Source of the DNA: Selaginella tamariscina
Taxonomy: Eukaryota > Streptophyta > Lycopodiopsida > Selaginellales > Selaginellaceae
Length of the DNA stretch: 64,000 bases
Assembly: GCA_003024785.1 (NCBI GenBank)
Contig: PUQB01000750.1
Span: 41,833-105,832, forward strand
Direction: 5' to 3'
Positions 10,761-21,711 of this stretch are shown one piece after another. Position numbers and translations under genes: made by a program. The notes under the pieces are model-generated. The model was not told the DNA's origin. It saw only the letters and a program-made list of their open reading frames with translations, and searched no databases. Numbering within the stretch: the stretch's first letter is position 1; each line of letters opens with the position of its first letter.

Positions 10761-10937
10761 TGTTGAGCTGAAATCAAGGAGATGACAGCCTCAATCTCCG
10801 GCAGCTTCTTCGGCCGCTTTCAAGGCTCAACAGTCGCCAAGATATTTTCAACGTAGAGTTGATATATGCTATGCGTGAACTAATAAGCATTACAGTTGTT
10901 TCTTTTCTTTTCTGATTAAAGATCTTTCATTCTGTCA
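10761..10937 (+). repeat. 3' LTR of Copia-2 (177 bp)
   Basis: Same termini as the 5' LTR, directly preceded by the purine-rich AGGAGGAG at 10753-10760, and followed by GTAGG. Confidence 0.97.
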
Positions 10938-10942
10938 GTAGG
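10938..10942. other. Copia-2 target-site duplication, right (GTAGG)
   Basis: Second copy of GTAGG, after which the membrane-protein gene sequence TAGCTGCAGATAGGACGA continues. Confidence 0.95.
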
Positions 10943-11140
10943 TAGCTGCAGATAGGACGATTGCTGTGGCTACCCACCAAGACATTGATCGAGTGATTTC
11001 AATGCTGAAATAAATGAGAATGTATATATATCTCACATTTGCTGGCTCTATGGGAGTTTCCATCACCAAGACTTCAGACAAATGAACGCAAACTTTGTCA
11101 AAATCTGTGAAGTGTCGGCCTTGACATTCGGCCCCGACCG
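10943..11140 (-). pseudogene. Multi-pass membrane protein gene, arm 1, 5' part beyond Copia-2
   Basis: The minus-strand sequence resumes homology with arm 2 directly after the Copia-2 target duplication. It encodes IVLSAATY, EVLVMETPIEPAN and a VCVHLSE stretch corresponding to EVLAMETSGES in arm 2. Upstream homology becomes patchy near 11130, where a GC-rich block is inserted. Confidence 0.6.
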
Positions 11141-11405
11141 GGTCGCAGGGCCGTGCCAACAATAATTAGGGCTTTGACCGTACGTAAAATATATGATTTT
11201 AATTTTATTATATCATTTTTGTCTTACCCTTGTCTAAATGTCTTACTACTTTAAATAATTTCGAGAGACGACGTCGTCGTTCACCGGGTAATGCCAGCAA
11301 GCATTTCACGTTGTAACCACGTGGCCTAAGAAGGGCTAGGGCTAAGGTTGCCACGGGGCCGGGCCTCGGCTGATGCCGGCCCTGGCCCAAGGCACCGGGT
11401 CGGAG
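11140..11405. mobile_element. Possible small non-autonomous DNA transposon
   Basis: A GC-rich block interrupts arm-1 homology. It is bracketed by the direct repeat CCGGGTCG (before CAGGGCCGTGCC near 11145, and again near 11397), consistent with an 8-bp hAT-style duplication. CAGGGCCG also occurs inverted near 11380, but the outer ends do not pair well. Weakly supported; a rearranged GC-rich insertion is also possible. Confidence 0.3.
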
Positions 11406-11463
11406 CCCTAGTAAAGTGTGCCCGTATTGATTTTGAGATAAAACAGCCTAACCCAAATGTGAG

Positions 11464-11563
11464 TTGACTTTGTTTATATATAGTTGTTATATTACTTTGA
11501 CTTTGTTTATATATAGTTGTTATATTACTTTGACTTTGTTTATATATAGTTGTTATATTACTT
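11464..11563 (+). repeat. Three 33-bp tandem repeats
   Basis: TTGACTTTGTTTATATATAG recurs at 11464, 11497 and 11530. Arm 2 has two related units, about 41 bp apart, at 16806-16867, so copy number differs between arms. Confidence 0.9.
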
Positions 11564-11669
11564 TGTCACTATTATGCGAGCAGAACATATTTCAGCACAC
11601 CCCCTTTCGGCTCATAAGCTAAGTAATCCCTCCCCTCGTCTCAATTCAATGTGTGAGTTGAAACACGTT

Positions 11670-12960
11670 GTGGTGCGATGGTATTCAAACCGATCTTTGG
11701 ATAGCGGCTGCTGGCATTTCAGTTGTTGGAATGTGCTCCATGAATAGCTGCCATCCTGGTGCATAGTGATGTTCTTTGAACGTTTGTGCAGCACCCGTTC
11801 TCTATCAGTCATGAGCTTACTTATTCTGCCATCCCGCTCGTACTTAATTTTCTTCAGAAACGAATGAAGCCAAATCACCTTAGCACTGAACTCAGCGTCA
11901 CATCTTGAGAGTGCTACATTTGTTTGCTCGCAACTCGTCCAAGTTACTGTCCCTCATGAAGCCTAATTGAGAACCCTATGGTAGACCCTCATGTATTTGG
12001 ATCACCTCCCTACATCCACAAAGCCCACCAGCTTCACTTCCGGGTAGTTAGAGTCAAGAGCATACAATATTCCTATTTATGTTGTCCCTCGGACGTATAT
12101 GATAATTCTGTTCACTGCTCGCCCAAGCCAAGATTTTGCATGTACTTGCTGACTACCCCCATGCCGCTACAATGTCAAGCCAGCAGGCAACTTACAGCGT
12201 CCAGAATCAAGTCATCGACGTAGATCACGACCAACTTGAAAGAGAGTCTTTGTCATCTTGAACATACACATTCCACTTGACCACACACTTGTAGAAGCAC
12301 TGTCTATGTAGAAAACTATCCATCTTTTGGTACCAGACACACGGGCTCTGCTTCAAGTTGTAGAGAGCTCGCTTAAGACGATAGACTTTATGCCCCTATC
12401 CAGCAACTTCAAACCCTGGAGACTACTGTATATAAATCTCCTAGTCTTTACGTCCATCTGCTCCTTGACATCTTCATGTGCAGCCAGTGCTGAAACAACT
12501 CACAACTCTTGCGAAGTTGATGCTGGGCATCTAGGAGAATCCTTTGGCAACGGGTCTAGCTCGACATCTATTCACAAAGTCATCTCTTGTCTTTACTATA
12601 TAGACCCACTTGTAGCCAATAGCCTTACATCCTGGTGGAAGGTTAACAAGCTTTCAGGCCCAAGTATTCATCATGGACTAAATTTCCTTGCATTGCCAAA
12701 GTCCACTAAGGTGTCCTATGGCATGGTGGAAGGTCAACAAGCTCCCAGGCCTGAGTATCCATCATAAACTCCTCTTGCATTGCCAAAGTCCACTAATGTG
12801 TCTCATAGTAGTTGAAGGCTTGTTGTACAATGAGTGGCTCCATAAGGTCTATTACAAAGGCTTAAACTCCCCTTCCCACCATCTTTGGGTGTTGTTGCTC
12901 CAACTTAACCTTGTGAAAATCCACAATTGCCAAGCTTGCAGATTTTATATCAAAAATATC
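11670..12960 (-). mobile_element. Decayed Copia fragment (RT and RNase H)
   Basis: The minus strand gives LVVIYVDDLIL near 12220 (RT palm) and LYNLKQSPCVWYQ near 12345 (RT), with an IWLHSFLKK piece near 11870. Frames are broken throughout, no LTR is recognised and the limits are approximate. It begins where inverted-arm homology fades. Confidence 0.7.
12632..12805 (+). repeat. About 90-bp tandem duplication
   Basis: The block beginning TGGTGGAAGGT and ending GCATTGCCAAAGTCCACTAA occurs twice in succession with about 85% similarity by eye, inside the decayed Copia fragment. Confidence 0.8.
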
Positions 12961-12969
12961 ACGTAATAA

Positions 12970-13840
12970 TGGATAATATGATATATTATATATCATATCA
13001 TATATGTGTAGTGTGTAAATAGTATTATGTATATGTATTTTATACATAATTTACATACATTGTGTGTTTGTGTATATGGGTATCGATTTAAATATAATAT
13101 AAGTTGTGTACAAAGTTATATAATATATATAAAAACCTAATAAAAATTATATATTTGATTCTCTATGTGATTAAATATCAATTTCGATTATAGAATATAT
13201 ATATATATATATATACACTATAATATACTTTATATATTATATAATGATATTATAATGAAACTTATATCGATATACATATACACCAACGCACAATGTTTGT
13301 ATATTATATAGTATATGGACACAAACACATTATGTATGTATATTATAAGGTGTACGGACAAAAACACACAATATATGTATATTATAGGGAAATGTGTTTA
13401 GGTCAGGGGCAGATTTTAGAAGGTTTAGGGTTTATACACAGTCGACCACATTCTAACATTAACATTATTCATTTCTTCTTCTCCACTAATTATTTGCAAA
13501 TATACTTTTTTAAAGAGTCATCTCGGATTATTTTTTATAAAAATTATATTATCAACTAACTCTTACAGTTAATATACACACATTTATATTTACAAACTCT
13601 CTGTGGCACGTGGACTTACTACCTTCATTTGCTAGATTTAATTTAATTCTCCCAATTTATATCCATATTATATACATACATATATATATATGTATGTATA
13701 TTATGCTAATTTTTGTGTAAATAAAATAATACCCATCGTATGAGTGTTGTGATGTGTTTTTTTGGGTTATTAAATACTTATTTACTTGCCTCAATTATGT
13801 TTGTTACTTAATACACTCTTTCTATAATGTTTATCTTTCT
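12970..13840. other. AT-rich stretch, no gene seen
   Basis: Dominated by TA microsatellite runs (about 13195-13215, 13680-13700) and repeats of TATATTATA followed by ACACACAATGT-like pieces at 13290-13380. Short open frames show no family resemblance. Confidence 0.7.
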
Positions 13841-15260
13841 ATTTACGAGCAAATGTATTATTCAACTTTAAACAAAGTTAGCACTTCCATTTAGAAATTT
13901 TTTTATTTGTTTTAATGTTCCATTTTGTGAGTTACCTAGGGTCGCCTTAATTCCACATGGGTTAGGGTTTAAGGGTTGATTTAAAATAACATTTTATGCT
14001 AGCCCACTTTAAAAAACATAAAACCAAAGGAGGGAGCCTTTATCACATATATTAAATAGGATAAATGTGAGAAAAGTATGTTAAAGATTAAAAAGTGTTT
14101 GGTTCCTTTATTTATATCGGTATAAGTTTAGCTTATGTTGTTAAGGCGCACCTTTTGTGTTACTTTAACTTTTAGTCAATAGGGGTACATCATACCTTAA
14201 CCCTTAACATTGGCGGATCTACACTATTGTGCATGAGTATGTCACATTCAGAAGGTTAGTTAACTTGTTTCATTCAATAATTTAATTGCGCACCTAGGAA
14301 GTTTAGTTGAAGTAGTTAAATGAGTTCTCTTTACTATTCATAAAAGAGTTTTAAAGTTGGCATCTGCAAGCCACATTTGTAACACCAAGTGTAGTTCTTG
14401 AGTTTGAAGAGCTATGGTAATATAGTCTACATTTTAAAAAAGTGACATTAAGTGTAGCTCTTGAGTTTAAAGAGCTATAACAAGATAATTTATATTTTAA
14501 GAAACAATGAACATGTGACACTTGATTACATAATACATTATACAACGCTTGAGGTACACCCTTTAGGGTTGTGTTATGGGTTGGATACTATAACAAGTGG
14601 GCATGCTTGTGCTTGTATCATAATGTTAAGCCTTAGGCACCTGCTCAAGGGAAGCTAGGTATCATAATTGGGTGTTTTAATTAGCATACTTGGTTAAGAG
14701 GGGTGTTCTCCTTAGGGGTGTGAACATGTTTAAGGACTTAAGCTTGTTAGCAAAAGCCCTTTCATGAAACACTTTTATGATCACGTGCTTGAGATTGTCT
14801 AAACCTAGTCTTAAGGAATTTACTTAGTAAAACACTTGTGTTTGCCTATGGTGCATCACTAAGTACTAAGCTTATGTCTAGGTTAGGTGGTTTTATCGTC
14901 CTAAAGGGGTTGTACTCCTGGACGAGGGTGATTCCTTAAAGAATAAGTGATGATGTTTTAACTTTATCATAAGGGTATGTGTGAGACATCTCTCCTTGGT
15001 GAGGTTATGGAATAAACATGTCTACGTCTCATGTGGTAGGGTATTAAAGTCCACTAGGTTATTCTCTGGGGTTTGGGGAATAGTTATTTTATGGGACTTA
15101 GGGTATGATTATAAGTCTCGTACTTATGGGCATTTGAGTTAGACTCTCAAAGTCGTCTTAAATGACTTAGCATTGCTCATACATAGTGTTAATGTTGGAT
15201 GGCCATTGGGTAGCCACATATTAACCCTTTAGGTTAAAACTTTAATAATAATATTGAAAT
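13840..15260 (+). repeat. R-family dispersed repeat, copy R1
   Basis: Shares ordered landmarks with 35960-37560 and 57240-58300: GTTAGCACTTCCATTTAGAA, a CCTAGGGTT/GGGTTAGGG cluster, AGGGTACATC, the AGGCACACC..TTAGGGTTGT block and GGGTGTTCTCCTTAGG. No coding capacity. Possibly a large non-autonomous retroelement (LARD-like), but I see neither LTRs nor PBS with confidence. Confidence 0.75.
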
Positions 15261-16715
15261 TATTCTCTGTGGTCAATAGGATTGTATAAAGTTATAGTGT
15301 ATTTCAGAGTTTAATTAATTTTAAATTCTTAAAGTACTTTATCATTTTTGGTTAATATGTATGAATTTTGTAGAGAGTTCATTCTAAAATCTATAACTCT
15401 TTAAAGAACACTTACTTGATAAGTAAGTGTGGGTTCTAGAATTTAATGTCGAAGGTAGTACTCAAAAGATGTTTCATGCCAGGTTACTTCACGTTTGCCT
15501 AAGTTATTTTTTTCTATGTACCTTACCTTATATTGTCCATATTACTTTACCTTACATTGTCCATGTTAATTTATCACACTCACACAAGGTTAATTTATCA
15601 TACATTTGCATATCTTACACATTTAAAAGCCATGGTGAGTTAGTTTTTACTTACAAACTAAGTTTTGTGAAGTATATCATGTGATTTGCTAAGTCTACAC
15701 CTTATTAAAATTATTTTTTTTTTAAGTTTATGACTATGGATTAACACATAATTTGAGAATTTAATAATGTTCATTAAGTTTTGAGTTAGTTTAAGATTTA
15801 ATATCAATTTAAATAATGGTGTTCAAACGAAAAGACTTATGTTCAAATGTGCATATTTAATTTTAGACAAGAGACATGTCAAACATAAGAATGAATACTA
15901 CATTTGAAAAAATAAAAAGTTATCGTTATAGTACATATTTTAAAAGTGTAATTAACAAGTAGACTATGATCTTGGATGTATGGTATGACAAAAGTTATAT
16001 ATTAACATATAATGAATATATTAAACAATTAGTTTAAAAATGTAATATAGTTGAAATATTTTTAATGTTCATATTATTTTGATGACATTAGTTACAAATA
16101 ACATTGGGTTAATTGTATTATTAAGTTCATGTTACTTTATTTAGACAAGTATAATATAAAATCTTAATTAGTTGTAAATATGCATTTTGTGTTTAAATTA
16201 GCTAATTTAATTAACTCTTTTAAGTTGCATCTCATGACATGGGACGATATCTTAAGGCACTAGAGAGATTTAATATTGTATTCATATTCTTGTAGTTTAG
16301 GGTAGATGATGTGATTTATGGAAAATAAAAATGTTGTAAACATATGTTTATATTTTTTTATTTATTAAATATAAAAAGGACTCGCTAGTAAAATCACTGC
16401 TGCATGATCCACGTTATTAATTCTGACCTTATAACTTCTCTGCTCTTGCATTATTGGCTAACTCTATTTTGTATGCATGGATCAACCATTTTGAAATGTA
16501 TCATCATTTATATACAGTTGTTACTTATGTGTATGTATAACAAAGCAGCCTAAAAGACTTACCCTTGGGCAAGGCCACTTATGTGTACTTGTCTCTTCTA
16601 ATACTCACAAAGTCACTATGCAAGGATCACCATCAGACTTTGCAGCGTGGTATGATTTTTGATTTTATGCTTTATTTCATTTTTCAACTTTAAGTAGTAA
16701 TACAAGGAATATGTG
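15260..16715. other. AT-rich spacer, no gene seen
   Basis: About 1.4 kb of AT-rich sequence between R1 and arm 2. No open frame with recognisable content; only scattered short A/T runs. Confidence 0.6.
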
Positions 16716-16805
16716 TTTCAGCTCACGCATTGAACTGAGATTGCTTAGATTATGAGCAGAAACGGGTGTGTTGAAATATGTTCCTGCTGACATACGGTGA
16801 CAGTA

Positions 16806-16867
16806 AATAACAACTGTATATAAACAAATATAGCGACAGTGCTATAACAACTGTATATAAACAAACT
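16806..16867 (-). repeat. Two copies of AACAACTGTATATAAACAAA
   Basis: Arm 2 counterpart of the 33-bp triplication in arm 1, reverse-complement orientation. Confidence 0.75.
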
Positions 16868-16989
16868 TACCTAACGCTTGGTCAAATCCTAATTTTGGTG
16901 GTGGAGGCCCAAGAAGAAGAAAAGGAGGAAGGCGAACTTTGAGGACTTCAGACTTACTTAAGACCGATAAACTTTGCAGACTTGGACAA

Positions 16990-18321
16990 CGTTTTCATTC
17001 GTTCGTATGAAGTCTTGGCGATGGAAACTTCCGGAGAGTCAGTCAGCAAATGTGAAATATATATACATTCTCATTTACTCAGCATTGAAATCCACTTGAT
17101 CAATGTCTCGTTTGGTAGCCGCAAGATCGTCCTATCTGCAGCTACCTACCTCTTGATTTCTTCAGCAATTTGGCTGTTGCATTCGAGTACGCACGCCCGT
17201 ACGCAAGATTCATCGCCTAAAGAAGCAGCACAAGTGTGACTACTATTGCCATAACCTCGCAAGCGAGGCTACCTTCTATTTCTACATCATCCTTGGCCTC
17301 CTGATCACGGCTCACACCCAACGCCATCATTTTCAGGGTTCAAGTTCAAAAAGGAAGATGGGCCGTACAGGTCTGCTTACTTTCTACCGCTTATTCACCT
17401 GTGGAGGTTAGTGACTTTGGTGCGGAGGACTTGGAAGCTTCAAGGGTGAGTTCATTCATTCTTATGACAACTTCATTGGTCACTAGACTATTCACGCAGG
17501 GCCGAGAACTTGAGAAATCCGCACATGAACTCCCTCTTCACCATTCTCGGCACCTCGATCGAGGGCGTGCCCATCATGACCGTACAATTCGTGGGTTACA
17601 TTGTCCTCTCTAGGACCAGATCCTGCATCACATGTCCCTGCTCTTCAAAGTGTCAATAGTGGCCTCCTTGTTGTCTACTGCTTACAATGGAGGATCATCC
17701 ATTGAATCCATCGCAAGCAACACCAAGGCTGTCCAAGTTGCACTCCTCGGGTATGAAACTAAAAAGAAAACGTGTTGTTGTTAGTTAACAGTCACAAGCA
17801 GGATTGTTCACAATGTTTGCAAGCATCGCGAGGTCCCTCACGTATACAAACATCGTCGTACGGCTGGGGACTACTTCGATCGGAACAGAGCAGTGAGTTC
17901 CAGGCCAAAATTCTACGCATCCGACACTATCGTGTTCATCTTCGTAGCTGCCTTGTTCAGTGTCCATTTAGTCTTCTACTGGCTGCACAAAAAGTTGACG
18001 AGCAAGAGGGCTTTCTTCACTTGCTTCGTGCTTGCTTACATGAGCATCACCACTGGACCACTCTACCCCATGGTGAGTGAGGCAACGGAGTCTGATGAAC
18101 TTGGGCAACCCATATTCCAGGTGAAACTCTTTGGGGTTGCCCTAGTGAGCATGTTGGTGGACCTAGTCATGGCTTTGGTGCCTTACATTCTAGGGACGCT
18201 TCCTACCTCGTACTTTGTGGCCTCGCATTTGGCTTTTCTAGGTTACCTCTTGTCCCTGGCCTGGTACATAAGAGTTTGTGAGCCTGATCAGGGTCCTGAG
18301 CCCTTCCAAGATCAAACTTGA
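16990..18321 (+). pseudogene. Multi-pass membrane protein gene, arm 2 copy, probably broken
   Basis: Exon pieces: about 16982-17240 (KIVLSAATYLLISSAIWLLH); about 17240-17440 (CHNLASEATFYFYIILGLL); about 17500-17750 (GVPIMTVQFVGYIVLS, LFKVSIVASLLSTAYNGG) ending at a GTATGA donor; about 17813-18321 (LFTMFASIARSLTYTN.. to a stop after EPFQDQT). The last exon has four hydrophobic segments, including IVFIFVAALFSVHLVFYWLH and SYFVASHLAFLGYLLSLAWY. Frames change between and within pieces (one piece ends in a stop at 17239). I do not recognise the family; likely an integral membrane protein. It could be a live gene with sequence errors. Confidence 0.6.
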
Positions 18322-18489
18322 CAGTTTATACAATCTACGACCCTCCAGTTCCTGATGAAGAACTCGTTAGTGTATCTCATTGTGATGAGCGAAGTCATCC
18401 CGTATGTGGTCAATGTCTAAGAACAGACACTCATCCCACACTCGAGCAAGAGATGAAGGCGGGATCCAGTCACCTTGACATCATGTGGG

Positions 18490-18750
18490 GATGCCCCTCT
18501 CCCTCATGAGCTTCCTCAACAGGGCGTTTCACTCTGACCCGACGCTCTCGGTATACATGCGTATGGCATGGCATTGTAAGGCTCGAGGCTGAGTACATCT
18601 CCACCAAACGCCCTGCTTTCTCCACATCCCCTTGAGTTTTACAAGCGCCTGCACCCAGCAGCGAGCTTGCCAGCATATCCACCAAGCAGCCATAGTGCTC
18701 GTCACCCACCAACACAACAAAGCAAGCTCTACCATCCTCAATAACACCAG
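18490..18750 (-). pseudogene. PPR protein fragment, arm 2
   Basis: The minus strand reads HYGCLVDMLAS, LLGAGACKTQGDVEKAGRLV and EMYSASSLTMPCH, matching the tail of plant PPR proteins (LLGACKTHGDVE). Inverted counterpart of 4800-5115. Fragmentary and without a start. Confidence 0.75.
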
Positions 18751-18913
18751 CGTTGTCAGGAGATTGTCTGGGGTATTAGGTGCTTTGATGTTATCTATAT
18801 CTGCGTTGTATACATGGAGTGTTCATATCTATACACAGTTAGATTGCCTACTCTTAATATATCTAGATTTTTTTATGCAAACTTCGTGGGTTTTTACGTA
18901 AACTTCCTTTTAT

Positions 18914-20448
18914 CTACATATCAATAGTCGGAGATGGTACTGAAAGCAAGCGGATAAACTCTCTCAAAACCTTGACAGCATTTAAAGATGCTAGATATTT
19001 GAATGCAGATACCTCGTTTATACCCTCAGAGTTTCCCGCCGAATCTGATATGGAACGGAAAAGGTACGTTGTTCGATACACACGTCTGCGTTACACAAAA
19101 ACATCAGTGACACATATATATAACGTCTATGTTTAACATACACACATTTAATAAAACACGTCTGCATCACACACAAAAACATGTGACACATATACCGTCC
19201 ATGTTTTAACACATCTCAATCTGTATACACACATTAATAACGTACATGGGCTATGGCAGCTGATTCCATGTCTAATGAGGAAGCCCCGAAGGTTGTGAGC
19301 ATGAAATCCCGATAAACAGCATTATCCACAAATATATTAGCAGTTGCTCCCCTGAGACCAACAACGATCTTTGGTTTCACATTAAGACAAGTAGTCTCGT
19401 TAAAACAAGACCTGAGATCCATCCCCTGTAAAAGAACCTTCTGTGTATATGCGTGGGTGCGTGTTGATATACATGCATATATACAATATATTCAATTACC
19501 TCTAGTTTCTTAGCAACTTTGTACAAGTTCTTATCAACTTTAAGCCAGAAAGCACGCTTACGAACTTCTGGAGTTCCTCCAACAGTGAACATATCTTCAG
19601 GTTGAATCCATACATCACCCAGGAGATTGTCACCGTTCCCAGTCGGAAATGTATATTGACCGAAATGAATGTGGCCTAAATCACGAGTGTAATCTCCATT
19701 CGGTCCCGATGACAGCAAACCATTATACCTCTATAATGAAAAGAACAGAAAAACATGAATGTCAGATGTCGGAAGTTTTATCGTCAATTACGAGATATGT
19801 GTGTGTGTGTGTGTGAACTACTACATGTATACACATACATTATACATAATTGTTAAATACCTGCCAATTCCACAAGGCTGTGTGAGCCCAATATTTGGGG
19901 ATTGTAATATCGCCAATGTTGAGTGAATTGTTAGAGCTTCCAGCAATTCCATAGTGTAAAACTCCGTTAACATCAAAGAGGTCAAGCAGTTGTTGAGTAG
20001 TAATAGCTGCATTCATCTAAAAACATCTACCAGTAATATACATACGTATTATCTTGTGTATGTTACGTATGTTATAGACACTCACCATTGCAGAAGCCGA
20101 CTGTACAAGTATAACTTTGTGTCCTTCAATGCTCCCAATGTGAAACCTTCTTCCTTAAAATGAGAAACAAATGGTGGTCACATATATAATGATTATCATT
20201 AAGGACTGACCTGCTAGATCAAGCCATGGAATGTATTGGTGAGGCAAGAACAGATATTGTTGCCGGAGTGCCTGCATTTCGAAACTGGTGGCCACAACAA
20301 GACCTAGAAATGGACCTTCCTGATTGATCCGCTGCGCCAAGATCATAGCCGTCTTGTTCGAAGGCAATGCTCGCACTCCAGCAGCTGCCATAACCAGGAT
20401 GAAGGCAATGGACCGCCATAGCCGCCCCTGTTCTTCCCTAATCCCCAT
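18914..20448 (-). pseudogene. Nucleoside phosphorylase-like (bark storage protein type), last exon frameshifted
   Basis: Six exons on the minus strand: 20448-20211, 20153-20086, 20016-19861, 19730-19500, 19425-19246, 19085-18914, all with GT..AG borders; about 348 codons, a normal family length. Start ATG at 20448 gives MGIREEQGRLWRSIAFILVM, a probable signal peptide. Family signatures: LVVATSFEMQAL, LHYGIAGSSNNSLNIGDIT, HIHFGQYTFPTGNGDN and LDMESAA (the ribose-binding Glu region of the PNP/UDP phosphorylase fold). In the last exon an 8-base deletion near 19060, relative to arm 1, removes the frame between SNNVPF and SDSAGNSEGINE. The downstream frame is then open to a stop at 18914. Probably a recent pseudogene or one with an altered C-terminus. 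Members in other plants are vacuolar storage or nucleosidase-like proteins. Confidence 0.82.
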
Positions 20449-21711
20449 TTCGAAATGAGAACACTGTTCTTCGTCTGTAATCCCATCCCGCCATTGGTGT
20501 AAAATCCGACGGTCTGTATTCCGCCTGGTGGCATTTACAGGGCCATTAGATGAAGGACCTCCAAGGTTACGTGCAGTGCAACGGTCCGTTCGTGTTGCTT
20601 CTTTTCCAAGGCAAGAAACGACGACAAGAGGCGCGTGCATTTGGAAAGTTTCCTAAATGCCAATCGGAGTCGAACGCGGAACCCCTGGGGCTGACACGTA
20701 CGGAGTCCGACAGTTGGTACGGACCCGCGCACTTAACGCATTGTCTGTTCTGAAATAGTAGATAAAATTTTGCAGGTGTGTTCAATGGCCAATAGAAAAT
20801 GCGCGTGACCACATTTAAGTATGGTTATGTATATATATAAAATCAATTTATCCATATATATGCACCCTAAGGTTTTGAATTGGGGTGCGTGCTGGTGGAT
20901 CTGACTCTTCTGACTATCTGAATGGTTGGCCGTTTAAAGGATATACAGGAAAAGTCTGACATTTAGGACATAAAATGTGAAAACGAATATTCTAACAATT
21001 AAAAATATTCCCTTAAAATTGAGAATATACAATGGATAACAATACCATCCATAATAGTATAACGGACTCTTTGTTAAGTATGTGTAACACACTTTATAAA
21101 TCTTAAATCGACTCGTCGTTTGCGCGACATCAGGAGTATTTTGGTAGGGTCCTTATTTGAAAAATATGGTACAGCTACCCTTAAAACGAAATAATAGCTA
21201 ATTAAGATTAACTAGTGTTAAAATGATTAAAACCCACTTTAAACCCTTTAGTTTTGCCTTTGACGCAACGGCAAAAACGGAGTGGGTCATTATTTTCCTT
21301 TGTTTTTTCTTATTGGGTTTGCTGGCGGTCTTCTCGCCGGCCATGAAGATTTCCTAGTCAGTGTTCTACAGAATGCGCCTTGGATTTCTTCATTCCCGCA
21401 CAGATTTCAGCTCAACAGCGGCAAATCCGTGCTCAGGTTAGCGCTAATTTGAGGTTTTCTACGCGATCGCCTAGGTTTTCAGACACAATGCGCCCTGGAT
21501 TTCTTCATTCCCACACAGATTTCAGCTGAAGGATCGCGCACAAATTCGTGTTTTTCTCCTCCATGTAGAAATCGCTCCAGGAAAGTGAAAATCCGTGATC
21601 GCCTAGGCGTTTCGTGTAGAAAATCGCTGATTTTCACTCGGAATCGCTATCGGCTAGGTTCTTGTGAAAAATCCATCTTCTTTCATGACAATCTAGGCTC
21701 TTCCTGCCGTG
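20449..21711. promoter_or_regulatory. Divergent intergenic region and kinesin 5' leader with a direct repeat
   Basis: Separates the phosphorylase gene (-) from the kinesin (+), so it must hold both promoters. A 42-bp segment starting AATGCGCCTTGGATTTCTTC occurs at 21372 and again, slightly changed, at 21487. GATCGCCTAGG also occurs twice (about 21466 and 21599). The duplication lies in the probable 5' UTR. I see no assured TATA box. Confidence 0.55.

Larger units (their letters stand above)
6452..10937 (+). mobile_element. Copia-2 LTR retrotransposon, complete with LTRs and TSD
   Basis: Full structure: 5' LTR 6452-6629, PBS TGGTATCGGAGC, gag, protease, integrase, RT, RNase H, purine tract AGGAGGAG, 3' LTR 10761-10937, flanked by the 5-bp duplication GTAGG. 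The two LTRs differ by one substitution and one single-base indel. Insertion was into the membrane-protein gene of arm 1; arm 2 shows the unoccupied site. Pol is broken by frameshifts, a stop and an RNase H deletion, so this copy is not autonomous as sequenced. Confidence 0.97.
4112..11665 (+). repeat. Inverted duplication, arm 1 (contains Copia-2)
   Basis: Reverse-complement homology with 16716-19664: phosphorylase exons, PPR fragment, membrane gene, then flanking non-coding sequence including AGCAGAACATATTTCAGCAC (about 11578-11597) matched by a reverse complement near 16770. Homology fades about 11665. The left end is masked by Copia-1. Without Copia-2 the arm is about 3 kb. Confidence 0.85.
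16716..19664 (-). repeat. Inverted duplication, arm 2
   Basis: Mirror copy of arm 1 in the same gene order. Matching landmarks include AAGCGGATAAACTCTCTC near 18950 (arm 1 near 4558) and ATCGTCCTATCTGCAGCTAC near 17125 (arm 1 near 10950). Divergence is moderate, with many indels. The duplicate probably continues past 19664, but the partner sequence is outside the window. Confidence 0.85.

Noticed and set aside
16990..18321. Membrane gene as an NRT1/PTR (NPF) transporter
   Set aside because: Several hydrophobic segments prompted the idea, but I find no NPF signature motifs and the segments do not match the family by eye. Left unidentified.
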